In this document: positions 1 to 6,817 of the stretch, piece after piece
How positions within the stretch are numbered: position 1 is the stretch's first letter
Layout: the number at the start of each line of letters is the position of its first letter
NCBI GenBank assembly: GCA_936924235.1
Contig: CAKZHN010000297.1
Location: forward strand, 1-23,162
Direction: 5' to 3'
DNA length: 23,162 nt
From: an uncultured Rhodoplanes sp.
Lineage (GTDB): Bacteria; Pseudomonadota; Alphaproteobacteria; Rhizobiales; Xanthobacteraceae
Position numbers and translations under genes: made by a program
The notes under the pieces: generated by a model
Databases searched by the model: none
Told to the model about the DNA's origin: nothing
What the model saw: only the letters and a program-made list of their open reading frames with translations

Positions 1-405
1 ACCGCGCTGGTCTCGGTGATCGGGCTGCAGGACCTGGTGGGGCTGGCGGACGCCGCCGGCAAGACCACGCGCGAGCCCTTCGTGTTCTTCTCGGCGGTGC
101 TGCTGGTGTACCTCGCGATCACCTGGGTCTCGACGCAGCTCTTCGCGGCGGCCGAGCGCGACGATGCCCTAGCGCAGCTCCGGCGTCATGGTGCGCTTGA
201 TCTGCTCGACCGGACGCGTCGAGAGCCGCAGATAGACCGAGCTGCCGGTCTCGTCGCGCGGCCAGTCGTGCTCGGACGTCTCGCTGCCTTCCTTTTGCAC
301 ATACGCAAATGCAAACGCCATGATCGCGGCGAGCTCATCGACGAAGGCCGGCTCGAACGATGCGAGTCCGTCCTGCGCCATGCCGATCAGCGGCTGCGCG
401 ATTGA
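1..405 (+). CDS. Amino-acid ABC transporter permease, 3' end only (probably disrupted)
   Basis: The frame is open from the first base. Residues 1-55 or so match the C-terminal end of HisM/GlnP-type permeases, the inner-membrane channel subunits of polar amino-acid ABC transporters. It begins with a segment like LVSVIGLQDL, then a TREPF motif, a final membrane span (FFSAVLLVYLAITWVSTQLF) and the positively charged tail that normally ends the family (here AAAERDD, to about base 165). Instead of stopping there, the frame runs about 235 bases further, antisense to the transketolase-like gene, giving an arginine-rich tail with no membrane or domain character. A stop in the next frame lies at 170-172, just where the family would end. 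I read 1 to about 165 as genuine permease and the rest as readthrough after a rearrangement or frameshift. The gene start lies outside the window. Confidence 0.7.
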   Translation, partial: TALVSVIGLQDLVGLADAAGKTTREPFVFFSAVLLVYLAITWVSTQLFAAAERDDALAQLRRHGALDLLDRTRREPQIDRAAGLVARPVVLGRLAAFLLHIRKCKRHDRGELIDEGRLERCESVLRHADQRLRD

Positions 406-2088
406 CTGGTGCGCGCCGCCTTCCCCCGCCAGCGTGATACCGGATGGCGTCGCCGCGACGATGAAGCGTGCCGACTGGTAGCAGGCATAGTTCAGCGCAT
501 CGAGGCCGCGGGCGATGAAGGGATCGTAGAGCGTGCCGATAGGAATGAGCCGCTCACCGTTGATCGAGTGCGACAGGCCAAGCGCCGACAGCGCGATGAA
601 CAGGTTCATCTCGGCGATGCCGAGCTCGATGTGCTGGCCCTTCGGCGAGAACTCCCAGTTGAAGGTCGAGGGGATGCGCTCGCTCTTGAACGTGTCGGCC
701 ATGCTGGCGCGGGCGAACAGCCCGCGGCGGTTCACCCACGGCCCCAGGTTTGTCGACACGGTGACGTCGGGCGACGTGGTGACGATGCGCTCGGCGAGCG
801 CCGAATTGCCGCGCGCGAGCTCGTTCAGGATCGCGCCGAAACCAAATTGAGTCGACATCTCCGGCTGGATCGTGACGACAAGCTCGTCCGGCACCGCGAT
901 CTGCGGCGCCTTAAGCCGCCGCGGCGCGCCTTGGGCGAACGGCACCTTGTCGAGGAACGCCTGCACCTTCTCGGGCGCGGCGCGCAACCCTTCGAACGGC
1001 TCCCACTCCTGGCCGGTGCGGATGTTCATCGCCTGGCGGAACGTCTCCATCTGCGACGGCGTCATCAGGCCGGCGTGGTTGTCCTTGTGGCCGGCGATCG
1101 GCAGGCCGAAGCCCTTCACCGTGTAGGCGATGAAGCAGGTCGGCCGGTCGTGGTCGATCTTGTCGAAGGCCTCGACGATCGACGGCAGGTCGTGGCCGCC
1201 GAGATTGTTCATCAACCGCGCCAGCTCGTCGTCGCTGCGCGATTCAATGAGCTTCGTGACGTCGCCCTGGTCGCCAATCTCGTCGAGCAGGCGCTTGCGC
1301 CACGCCGCGCCGCCCTGGAACACCAGCGCCGAATAGAGCTGGTTCGGGCAGCGGTCGATCCACTGCCGCAGTGTGTCGCCGCCGGGCTCGCGGAACGCGG
1401 CCTGTTGCAGCGAGCCGTATTTCAGGATCACCACGTCCCAGCCGAAGTTCTTGAACAGCTGCTCGTAGCGCTCCCACAGGCCCTCGCGCACCACGGCGTC
1501 GAGGCTCTGGCGGTTGTAGTCGACGATCCACCAGCAATTGCGCAGGCCCTGCTTCCAGCCTTCGAGCAGCGCCTCGAAGATGTTGCCTTCGTCGAGCTCG
1601 GCGTCGCCGACCAGCGCCACCATGCGGCCTTCGGGCCGCTCTTTGCCCCAGCCGTGCGCGCGCACGTAATCCTGCACCAGCGACGAGAACAGCGTCTGCG
1701 CGACGCCCAGGCCGACCGAGCCGGTCGAGAAGTCGACGTCGTCGGCGTCCTTCGTGCGCGACGGATAGCTCTGTGCGCCCTTGTAGCCGCGAAAGTTCTC
1801 GAGCTTCTCGCGGGTCTGCTTGCCGAGCAGATACTGGATCGCGTGGAAGTTCGGCGAGGCGTGCGGCTTCACCGCGACGCGGTCCTGCGGCCGCAGCGTG
1901 TGGAAATAGAGCGCCGTCATGATGGTGGCGATCGAGGCCGACGAGGCCTGATGGCCGCCGACCTTCAGGCCGTCGGCGTTGTCGCGCAGATGATTGGCGT
2001 TGTGGATGGTCCAACTGGCGAGCCACAGCACCTTGCGTTCGAGCTCGGCCAGGATGGTGAGGTCGTCGCGGGAGATCGGGTTGCTCAT
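169..2088 (-). CDS. Transketolase / pyruvate dehydrogenase E1-like protein, C-terminally truncated
   Basis: A thiamine-diphosphate enzyme of the transketolase/homodimeric E1 superfamily, 639 residues from the ATG at 2088. The N-terminal pyrophosphate-binding domain shows a conserved HQASSAS segment (about 46-52), an SYPSRTKD segment, and the ThDP/Mg motif GDAELDEGN (161-169) ending in N192. The pyrimidine domain follows, with ELGIAEMN carrying the conserved glutamate and a GEGGAHQS segment. The protein stops right after the MTPEL motif that leads into the third, C-terminal transketolase domain, so that domain (about 150 residues in full-length relatives as I recall them) is missing. In-frame starts further upstream exist to 2160, but 2088 gives the family N-terminus and has GAGG nearby. 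The gene is divergent from the Lrp-type regulator at 2221, a likely controller. Substrate is not certain: 2-oxoacid decarboxylation or ketol transfer. Activity of the truncated form is doubtful. Confidence 0.85.
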   Translation of the reverse strand: MSNPISRDDLTILAELERKVLWLASWTIHNANHLRDNADGLKVGGHQASSASIATIMTALYFHTLRPQDRVAVKPHASPNFHAIQYLLGKQTREKLENFRGYKGAQSYPSRTKDADDVDFSTGSVGLGVAQTLFSSLVQDYVRAHGWGKERPEGRMVALVGDAELDEGNIFEALLEGWKQGLRNCWWIVDYNRQSLDAVVREGLWERYEQLFKNFGWDVVILKYGSLQQAAFREPGGDTLRQWIDRCPNQLYSALVFQGGAAWRKRLLDEIGDQGDVTKLIESRSDDELARLMNNLGGHDLPSIVEAFDKIDHDRPTCFIAYTVKGFGLPIAGHKDNHAGLMTPSQMETFRQAMNIRTGQEWEPFEGLRAAPEKVQAFLDKVPFAQGAPRRLKAPQIAVPDELVVTIQPEMSTQFGFGAILNELARGNSALAERIVTTSPDVTVSTNLGPWVNRRGLFARASMADTFKSERIPSTFNWEFSPKGQHIELGIAEMNLFIALSALGLSHSINGERLIPIGTLYDPFIARGLDALNYACYQSARFIVAATPSGITLAGEGGAHQSIAQPLIGMAQDGLASFEPAFVDELAAIMAFAFAYVQKEGSETSEHDWPRDETGSSVYLRLSTRPVEQIKRTMTPELR

Positions 2089-2143
2089 GGTGGGCCTCGT
2101 CGAGCAGGTGCGCCGAACGGCACTTTCGGCCAAGTGTCCCGGC

Positions 2144-2156
2144 ATTGGCTGCCAAT
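2144..2156. promoter_or_regulatory. Perfect inverted repeat in the divergent promoter region
   Basis: ATTGGC-T-GCCAAT, two 6-base arms around one central base, lies between the divergent transketolase and Lrp-type genes. A candidate regulator site. It overlaps a possible -35 (TTGGCT, 2145-2150) for the rightward gene, with TATGCT (2169-2174) 18 bases further on as a possible -10. Confidence 0.45.
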
Positions 2157-2183
2157 TCACGCCACAGATATGCTATCGGTTGG

Positions 2184-2200
2184 CAGATTACACCAATCTG
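2184..2200. promoter_or_regulatory. Second inverted repeat upstream of the Lrp/AsnC gene
   Basis: CAGATT-acacc-AATCTG, 6-base perfect arms and a 5-base spacer, ends 20 bases before the regulator start codon. Spacing and size suit an AsnC/Lrp-type dimer and would allow autoregulation. Assignment to this regulator is inferred from position only. Confidence 0.45.
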
Positions 2201-2220
2201 GCCGCCAGAAAGAGTGTCCT

Positions 2221-2691
2221 ATGCCAAAACGAACGCTCGATGACATCGACCGCAAGATCCTGGTCGAGCTGCAGGCCGACGGCCGCATGAGCCTGAACGA
2301 CCTCGCCGCGAAAGTGGGCCTGTCGCCGTCGCCGTGCCTGCGCCGGGTGCGGATGCTGGAGCGCGACGGCGTGATCTCGCGCTATGTCGCGGTCCTGGAC
2401 CAGCGCGCCGTGGGGCTGCCGGTGAGCGTGTTCGTCTCGATCAAGCTCGACAAGCAGCGTCAGGAATCGCTGGATCGCTTTGCCAAGGCGATCGAGCGCT
2501 GGCCCGAGGTGCTGGAGTGCTATCTGATGACCGGGCCGCGCGACTACTGGCTGCGCGTGGTGGTGCCCGACCTCGACGCCTATGAACGCTTCGTCAAACA
2601 GAAGCTCACCCGGGTCGAAGGCATCGCCTCGATCGAGTCGAGCTTCGCGCTGGAACAGGTGAAGTACACCAACGTGCTGCCGGTGACCTGA
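2221..2691 (+). CDS. Lrp/AsnC family transcriptional regulator
   Basis: A 156-residue protein of usual Lrp size. Residues 6-60 form the N-terminal winged helix-turn-helix, opening with LDDIDRKILVELQADGR and continuing through a recognition helix at LSPSPCLRRVRMLE. Residues 65-150 form the RAM/ACT-like effector domain, with VFVSIKL and the GPRDYWLRVVVPD segment typical of the ligand-binding fold. Lrp-type proteins usually control amino-acid or 2-oxoacid metabolism and assemble as octamers. The divergent transketolase/E1-like gene is the obvious target, and the 132-base region between them holds two inverted repeats. The ATG at 2221 gives the standard N-terminus; only a weak purine-rich AGAAAGAG precedes it. 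The effector cannot be read from sequence. Confidence 0.93.
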   Translation: MPKRTLDDIDRKILVELQADGRMSLNDLAAKVGLSPSPCLRRVRMLERDGVISRYVAVLDQRAVGLPVSVFVSIKLDKQRQESLDRFAKAIERWPEVLECYLMTGPRDYWLRVVVPDLDAYERFVKQKLTRVEGIASIESSFALEQVKYTNVLPVT

Positions 2692-2734
2692 ACGCCGTAA
2701 TAATACTGTCGTCGATCCGACACATTCTGCCCGA

Positions 2735-3451
2735 ATGGGCCTCGTTCATACGTTCCAGCTCGCCGACTTCATCGACACCGTCGTCAGCCTGGTGACCGCC
2801 TTCGTCCTCGGCACGATGATCGGCGCCGAGCGGCAGTATCGCCAGCGAACCGCGGGCCTTCGGACCAACGTGCTGGTGGCTCTGGCTTCGGCGGCCTTTG
2901 TCGATCTCGGCATGCACATCGGCGGCCCCGACGGCGCGGTCCGCGTCATCGCCTATGTGGTCGCGGGCATCGGCTTCCTCGGCGCCGGCGCCATCATGAA
3001 GGAGGGCGCCAACGTGTGGGGCCTCAACACGGCGGCGACACTGTGGGGCTCGGCCGCGGTCGGCGCCTGTGCGGGCGGCGACATGGTCGCGCAGGCCGTG
3101 GTGCTGACCGGCTTCGTGCTGATGACCAACACGCTGCTGCGGCCGCTGGTCAACGCCATCAACCGCCTGCCGATCGACGAGGCGGCGTCGGAGGCGGTCT
3201 ACGAGGTGCGGCTCACGACGGATATCGCCGCCATGCCGCGGCTGCGCGACCTGATGGTCGAGAAGCTCGAGGCCGCGCAATATCCGGTCAGCGATACCGA
3301 TGTCGTGGAGCGTCCCGATGGCACGGCCGAGATCGTTGCCGTGCTCACGAGGACGTCCGTCAGCGCCAAGGAACTCGATGCCGTGCTGGCGATTCTCGGC
3401 AACCAGCCCAGCGTGCGCCACGCGACCTGGGAAACGCGGACTGCGGGATAG
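2735..3451 (+). CDS. MgtC/SapB family inner-membrane protein
   Basis: A 238-residue protein with the MgtC membrane domain followed by a cytoplasmic ACT-like C-terminal domain. Diagnostic segments are GTMIGAERQYRQRTAGLRT (near residues 25-44), AGIGFLGAGAIM (about 80-91) and GLNTAATLWGSAAVG (about 97-111), with four to five hydrophobic spans in the first 140 residues. Residues 150-235 alternate strand and helix as in the C-terminal domain of the longer MgtC forms. Relatives support growth in low magnesium and in macrophages and affect the F-type ATP synthase or phosphate balance; they are not Mg pumps themselves. The gene starts 43 bases after the regulator and lacks a clear Shine-Dalgarno, so cotranscription is possible but unproven. 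It converges on the next gene with only 13 bases between them. Confidence 0.9.
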   Translation: MGLVHTFQLADFIDTVVSLVTAFVLGTMIGAERQYRQRTAGLRTNVLVALASAAFVDLGMHIGGPDGAVRVIAYVVAGIGFLGAGAIMKEGANVWGLNTAATLWGSAAVGACAGGDMVAQAVVLTGFVLMTNTLLRPLVNAINRLPIDEAASEAVYEVRLTTDIAAMPRLRDLMVEKLEAAQYPVSDTDVVERPDGTAEIVAVLTRTSVSAKELDAVLAILGNQPSVRHATWETRTAG

Positions 3452-3464
3452 CGAGCGGAAAAAA

Positions 3465-4451
3465 TCACTCCGCCTTGATGCCGGCTTCCCTGATGATCGC
3501 GTGCCACTTGTCGACCTCGGCCTTGGTGAAGGCCGCGAGCGCCGCTGCGGTCTGCTGCTCGGGCGGCGGGATCTGCTGGCCGAGGCTCAGGAGCTTCTCC
3601 CGCACGGCGGGATCGGCCAGCGCGCCGCGCGCCGCCTCGCCGAGCTTGTCGACCGCCTCCTGCGGCGCGCCTTTCGGCAGCCACAGCCCGTACCAGGTCA
3701 GAATGTAAGTGCCCGGCGCGCCGGCCTCGTCCACGGTCGGGATGTCCGGCGCTGCGTCGAGCCGCTTGTCGGAGGTCACCGCATAGGCCTTTACGCTGCC
3801 GCCTTTGATGTGCTGCAGCGAGGTGATCGCCTGGTCGAACGTGAAGTCGATGTGGCCCGCGACGATGTCACGGATGATGTCGGAAGAGCCCGCCTTGTAG
3901 GGCACGAACTGGAACTTGGTGCCGGTGACCTTCTGCACATAGACGCCGCTGATGTGCTGGCCGGAGCCGAGCCCCGCGGTGCCTTCGGTGGCCTTGTCCG
4001 GGTTCGCCTTGAACCAGGCGATCATCTCCTTGAAGTCTTTCGCCGGGAAGTCCTTCCGCACCACCGCGACGTAGGGGTTCTGCGAGAGACGTGCGACCGG
4101 CACCAGATCCTTCTGGATGTCGTAGTTGAGGTTGTAGATCGCGCCGTTGGTGATGTGCGACGGCCAGTTGCCGATGCTGACCGTGTAGCCGTCCGGCTCT
4201 GCGCGCACCGCGCGGCCGACCCCGATGGTGCCGTTCGCCCCAACGACGTTCTCGATGATGATGGGCTGGCCGAGGCGGGCGCGCATCGCCTCACTGATGG
4301 TGCGGGCCAGCACGTCGACCGGGCCGCCCGCGCCATAGGGCACAATGAAGGTGATAGGGCGGCTCGGATAGCCGTCCGCCAGTGCCGCATTCGAAAGCGT
4401 CAAGGTGGCGGCGAGGCTGACGAGCGTCGCGGCGAGACAGTGTTTTTTCAT
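3465..4451 (-). CDS. TTT (Bug/TctC family) solute-binding protein, copy 1
   Basis: A periplasmic receptor of the tripartite tricarboxylate transporter type, 328 residues from the ATG at 4451. A signal peptide with a KK start, a hydrophobic core and an NAALA-DGYPS cleavage region is visible. The mature protein opens YPSRPITFIVPYGAGGPVD, the hallmark first strand and ligand loop, followed by GQPIIIENVVGANGTIG and PDGYT. Later segments (VPYKAGSSDIIRDIVAGHID, APDIPTVDEAG) are also standard for the family. Ligands in characterised relatives are carboxylates and aromatic acids; the ligand here is unknown. It lies downstream of the class II aldolase gene in the same direction, separated by a terminator-like hairpin (4478-4505), so it may be only partly cotranscribed. 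No TctA or TctB membrane subunit is present in the window. Confidence 0.92.
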   Translation of the reverse strand: MKKHCLAATLVSLAATLTLSNAALADGYPSRPITFIVPYGAGGPVDVLARTISEAMRARLGQPIIIENVVGANGTIGVGRAVRAEPDGYTVSIGNWPSHITNGAIYNLNYDIQKDLVPVARLSQNPYVAVVRKDFPAKDFKEMIAWFKANPDKATEGTAGLGSGQHISGVYVQKVTGTKFQFVPYKAGSSDIIRDIVAGHIDFTFDQAITSLQHIKGGSVKAYAVTSDKRLDAAPDIPTVDEAGAPGTYILTWYGLWLPKGAPQEAVDKLGEAARGALADPAVREKLLSLGQQIPPPEQQTAAALAAFTKAEVDKWHAIIREAGIKAE

Positions 4452-4470
4452 TGTGAACCCCAGGGTTCGA

Positions 4471-4505
4471 AAAAGAAGCCGGCCGCGCACGATAGCGCGG
4501 CCGGC
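4471..4505 (-). terminator. Rho-independent terminator between aldolase and binding-protein genes
   Basis: A perfect 11-bp stem (4478-4488 with 4495-4505) with a 6-base loop. In the leftward direction the stem is followed by TTCTTTTTC (4477-4469), a good U-tract. It should end most transcripts from the class II aldolase gene before the binding-protein gene at 4451. Confidence 0.75.
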
Positions 4506-4533
4506 TGGGGCTCGGAAAGCGGAAGTCGCGTGG

Positions 4534-5253
4534 CTACTCCTTGTACGGCCGCCCGACCGCGCGGCACCAGTTCTCCCAGGCGCGGTTGACGTTGGCCGGC
4601 GACGTGGTCTCGACGACCTTGTCGACCTCGCCGTCGGTGAGGAAGCGCACGGTCTTGCTCATCGCCTCGGCCTGCATCTGGAGCTTGGCGTTCAGCTCCA
4701 GATACACCGCGGTGTAGACGGTGCGGCGCATGTAGGGGCCGGCCACCAGGCAGCCGTGGCCGCGCATCAGGCAGGTGGCGCCCTTGCCGAGGCTCTTCGC
4801 CAGGTCGTGGCCCTGATCCATGGTGCGGACCAGCAGGTCGGTGTCGCCGAACTTGTCGTGCTGATCCCAGATCGGCACCTCGTGGCCGATGCTGGCGCAC
4901 ATGTGCATCAGCGGCTTCAGCTTGTGCCCGGTGATGCCGTAGGGGATGACGCCCGGGCTGTGATTGTGGATCACACTCATGACGTCGGGCCGCGCCTGAT
5001 AGGCGCCGCCATGAATCGGGCGCTCGGTGTAGAGCTGCTTGCCCTTGGCGTCGATCACGTTGCAGTCGAGATCGAACTCCAGGATGTCGTCGCGGCTGAC
5101 GCGCTCGGGCGCGCGCGAGCACGACAGGAAGAAGCGGTCCGGCCGGTCGGGATGGCGGATGCTGATGTGGCCGAACGAATCGACGATGCCGAGCTTTGCC
5201 AGCACGTGGTTCGCGGTCACGAGGTCTTCGAGCATGTCATCAAGCTTCGCCAT
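4534..5253 (-). CDS. Class II aldolase/adducin family protein
   Basis: A 239-residue zinc-dependent enzyme of the fuculose-1-phosphate aldolase fold. Visible active-site features are E78 in TERPIHGGAY (the catalytic acid position), H96 and H98 in VIHNHSPG, and H166 in RGHG, the usual three-histidine zinc site. Besides sugar-phosphate aldolases, the family includes aromatic-acid decarboxylases such as 3,4-dihydroxyphthalate decarboxylase. With ring-cleavage genes close by, a decarboxylase or a retro-aldol step on a ring-cleavage product is more likely than sugar metabolism, but this is inference. The start has GGGAG 9-10 bases upstream. It is divergent from the copy-2 binding-protein operon, and the 155-base gap carries two palindromes. 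Full length; nothing looks damaged. Confidence 0.9.
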   Translation of the reverse strand: MAKLDDMLEDLVTANHVLAKLGIVDSFGHISIRHPDRPDRFFLSCSRAPERVSRDDILEFDLDCNVIDAKGKQLYTERPIHGGAYQARPDVMSVIHNHSPGVIPYGITGHKLKPLMHMCASIGHEVPIWDQHDKFGDTDLLVRTMDQGHDLAKSLGKGATCLMRGHGCLVAGPYMRRTVYTAVYLELNAKLQMQAEAMSKTVRFLTDGEVDKVVETTSPANVNRAWENWCRAVGRPYKE

Positions 5254-5289
5254 TGGCGTTGTTCTCCCTTGGAATTGGAACGCACTCTA

Positions 5290-5301
5290 GGGTGGCCACC
5301 C
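5290..5301. promoter_or_regulatory. 12-bp perfect palindrome in the divergent promoter region
   Basis: GGGTGGCCACCC reads the same on both strands. It lies 37 bases upstream of the class II aldolase start. Candidate operator; no regulator gene is adjacent. Confidence 0.4.
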
Positions 5302-5324
5302 CGCTGCGATCAAGCGACGCGGCC

Positions 5325-5353
5325 CTGCCGCGCAGGCATAGGCAGCGCGGCAG
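5325..5353. promoter_or_regulatory. 29-bp dyad (9-base arms) in the divergent promoter region
   Basis: CTGCCGCGC, an 11-base spacer, then GCGCGGCAG; the arms match perfectly. It lies about midway between the divergent aldolase and binding-protein starts (centre 5339). It could be an operator for a dimeric regulator or, if transcribed rightward, a leader hairpin. Confidence 0.45.
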
Positions 5354-5408
5354 AAATGACGGATACTCGAATCCAACAAAAACGCGATGGGTTCGGAGGA
5401 ATGCCGAT

Positions 5409-6410
5409 ATGACGAGGCCGCTTGCTGTTCTGTTAGCGCACGCCGTTCTGGGGGCTGGAATTCTTGGTGCCGGACTGCTTGGAACAGGCGTCGCGCCGGC
5501 CGCGGCGCAGGGCTTTCCGAACCGGGTCATCACCATCGTGTCCCCGGCGCCGGCCGGCGGCATCACCGACACCATCGGCCGGGCGCTGGCGCAGCGCTTC
5601 TCGGCGAAATGGGGCCAGCAGGCGGTGGTCGAGAACAAGCCCGGCGCCAACAACCAGATCGCGGCCGAATATGTCCTCAACCAGCCGGCCGACGGGCACA
5701 CGCTGTTCATCGCGCCGGATTCGACCTTCGTGGCCAATCCGAGCCTCTATCCGAAGCTGCCCTACGATCCCTACAAGAGCTTCACGCCGATCAGCGGGCT
5801 CGTGATCATCAACCACGGCCTGATCGCGCATCCGACGTTTCCGCCGAACAACGTCAAGGAGTTCATCGAGTACGCCAAGAGCAAGCCCGGCGAGATCAAC
5901 TACGGCACCTACGGCATCGGCTCGAGCGGCCATCTCAACATGCTGCTGTTCGAGAGCATGACCGGCACCAAGCTCCAGCCGGTGCACTACAAGGGCGCGG
6001 CGCCCGCCACCAACGACGTGATCGCGGGCCACATCCCGATCATGTTCGTCAGCGCGGCGTCCGGCGCGCCGCTGTATCGGGACGGCAAGCTGAAATATTT
6101 CGCGGTCGGTGGCAGCAAGCGCCTGCCGCAGCTTCCCGACATCCCGACCGTGGCCGAGACCGTGCCGGGCTACGAGGGCATCTCGTGGTTTGCGCTGGTC
6201 GGCCCGGCCGGGATACCGCCCGAGACCGTCGCCAAGATCAACGCCGAGGTCCGCGGCATGTTCGCCGATCCCGAGATGCAGAAGAATTTCGTCGACCGCT
6301 TCATGCTCCAGCCGATGCTGATGTCGCCCGAGGAGCTGATGGCCTTCATCCGCAAGGAAGAGCCGAAGTGGCGCAAGGTGATCACGGAAGCGAAACTCAA
6401 GGTGGAATGA
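5409..6410 (+). CDS. TTT (Bug/TctC family) solute-binding protein, copy 2
   Basis: A 333-residue periplasmic binding protein. The signal peptide has a long hydrophobic core (LAVLLAHAVLGAGILGAG) and an APAAAQG cleavage region. The mature part starts FPNRVITIVSPAPAGGITD, then GQQAVVENKPGANNQIA and PADGHTLFI, the usual Bug ligand-loop order, and ends with the conserved EEPKWRKVITEAKLK helix. GGAGGA (5396-5401) lies 7 bases before the ATG at 5409, which fixes the start; an out-of-frame ATG at 5401 is not used. The stop overlaps the next start (AATGATG), so it is translationally coupled to the CMD-like gene and likely heads a four-gene operon ending with the flavoprotein at 9120. Ligand unknown, but the operon suggests an aromatic carboxylate or ester. 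Confidence 0.94.
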   Translation: MTRPLAVLLAHAVLGAGILGAGLLGTGVAPAAAQGFPNRVITIVSPAPAGGITDTIGRALAQRFSAKWGQQAVVENKPGANNQIAAEYVLNQPADGHTLFIAPDSTFVANPSLYPKLPYDPYKSFTPISGLVIINHGLIAHPTFPPNNVKEFIEYAKSKPGEINYGTYGIGSSGHLNMLLFESMTGTKLQPVHYKGAAPATNDVIAGHIPIMFVSAASGAPLYRDGKLKYFAVGGSKRLPQLPDIPTVAETVPGYEGISWFALVGPAGIPPETVAKINAEVRGMFADPEMQKNFVDRFMLQPMLMSPEELMAFIRKEEPKWRKVITEAKLKVE

Positions 6411-6817
6411 TGAGCGACAAGAAGAAGGAGCTCGACCCCGAGCTCGTGAAGTTCCGCGACAGCTATGTCGAGATGTTCGGCCACCTGCCGCCGCTGCCCG
6501 GAAACCGCTTCGCGTTCTCGGCCGAGATGGACCCGGAGTTCCTGCGCGACGCCGAACGGATGCGGGCCAAGGCGTTCTACAACAAGACCTTCGACATGAA
6601 GACCACGCAGCTCATTCTCTTTGGCATGCTGCTGGTCGAGCACAACCAGATCGGCGCGCAGGCGCACGCGTCAGCCGCGCGCCGCGCCGGCGCCACCTGG
6701 GAGGAGCTGCACACGGTGGTCGAGCTCGCCAGCACCACCGGTGCACTCGCTCCATTCAACCAGGGCGGTGCGCTGCTCAACGGCTTGCGCGAGAAAGAAG
6801 GGGGAGGGTCGTCATGA
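6410..6817 (+). CDS. Carboxymuconolactone decarboxylase (CMD) family protein
   Basis: A 135-residue single-domain protein, the usual size for gamma-CMD/AhpD-like proteins. The core helix pair is recognisable: E77 and H86 in LVEHNQIGAQAHASAARRAGATWEEL-type spacing (about 75-100), then a hydrophobic helix with ELASTTGALAPFNQGG. It lacks any CxxC, so it is not an AhpD-type peroxidase; the retained histidine fits the decarboxylase/isomerase branch that acts on muconolactones after intradiol cleavage. It starts on the last base of the upstream binding-protein stop codon and its own stop overlaps the hydrolase start (ATGA at 6814-6817), so three genes are coupled. Exact substrate unknown. Confidence 0.85.
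   Translation: MSDKKKELDPELVKFRDSYVEMFGHLPPLPGNRFAFSAEMDPEFLRDAERMRAKAFYNKTFDMKTTQLILFGMLLVEHNQIGAQAHASAARRAGATWEELHTVVELASTTGALAPFNQGGALLNGLREKEGGGSS

Noticed and set aside
409..2220. Long rightward open frame opposite the transketolase-like gene
   Set aside because: Antisense to a clearly conserved enzyme, arginine-rich and without domains. Only its last part (from 2221) is real, the Lrp-type regulator.
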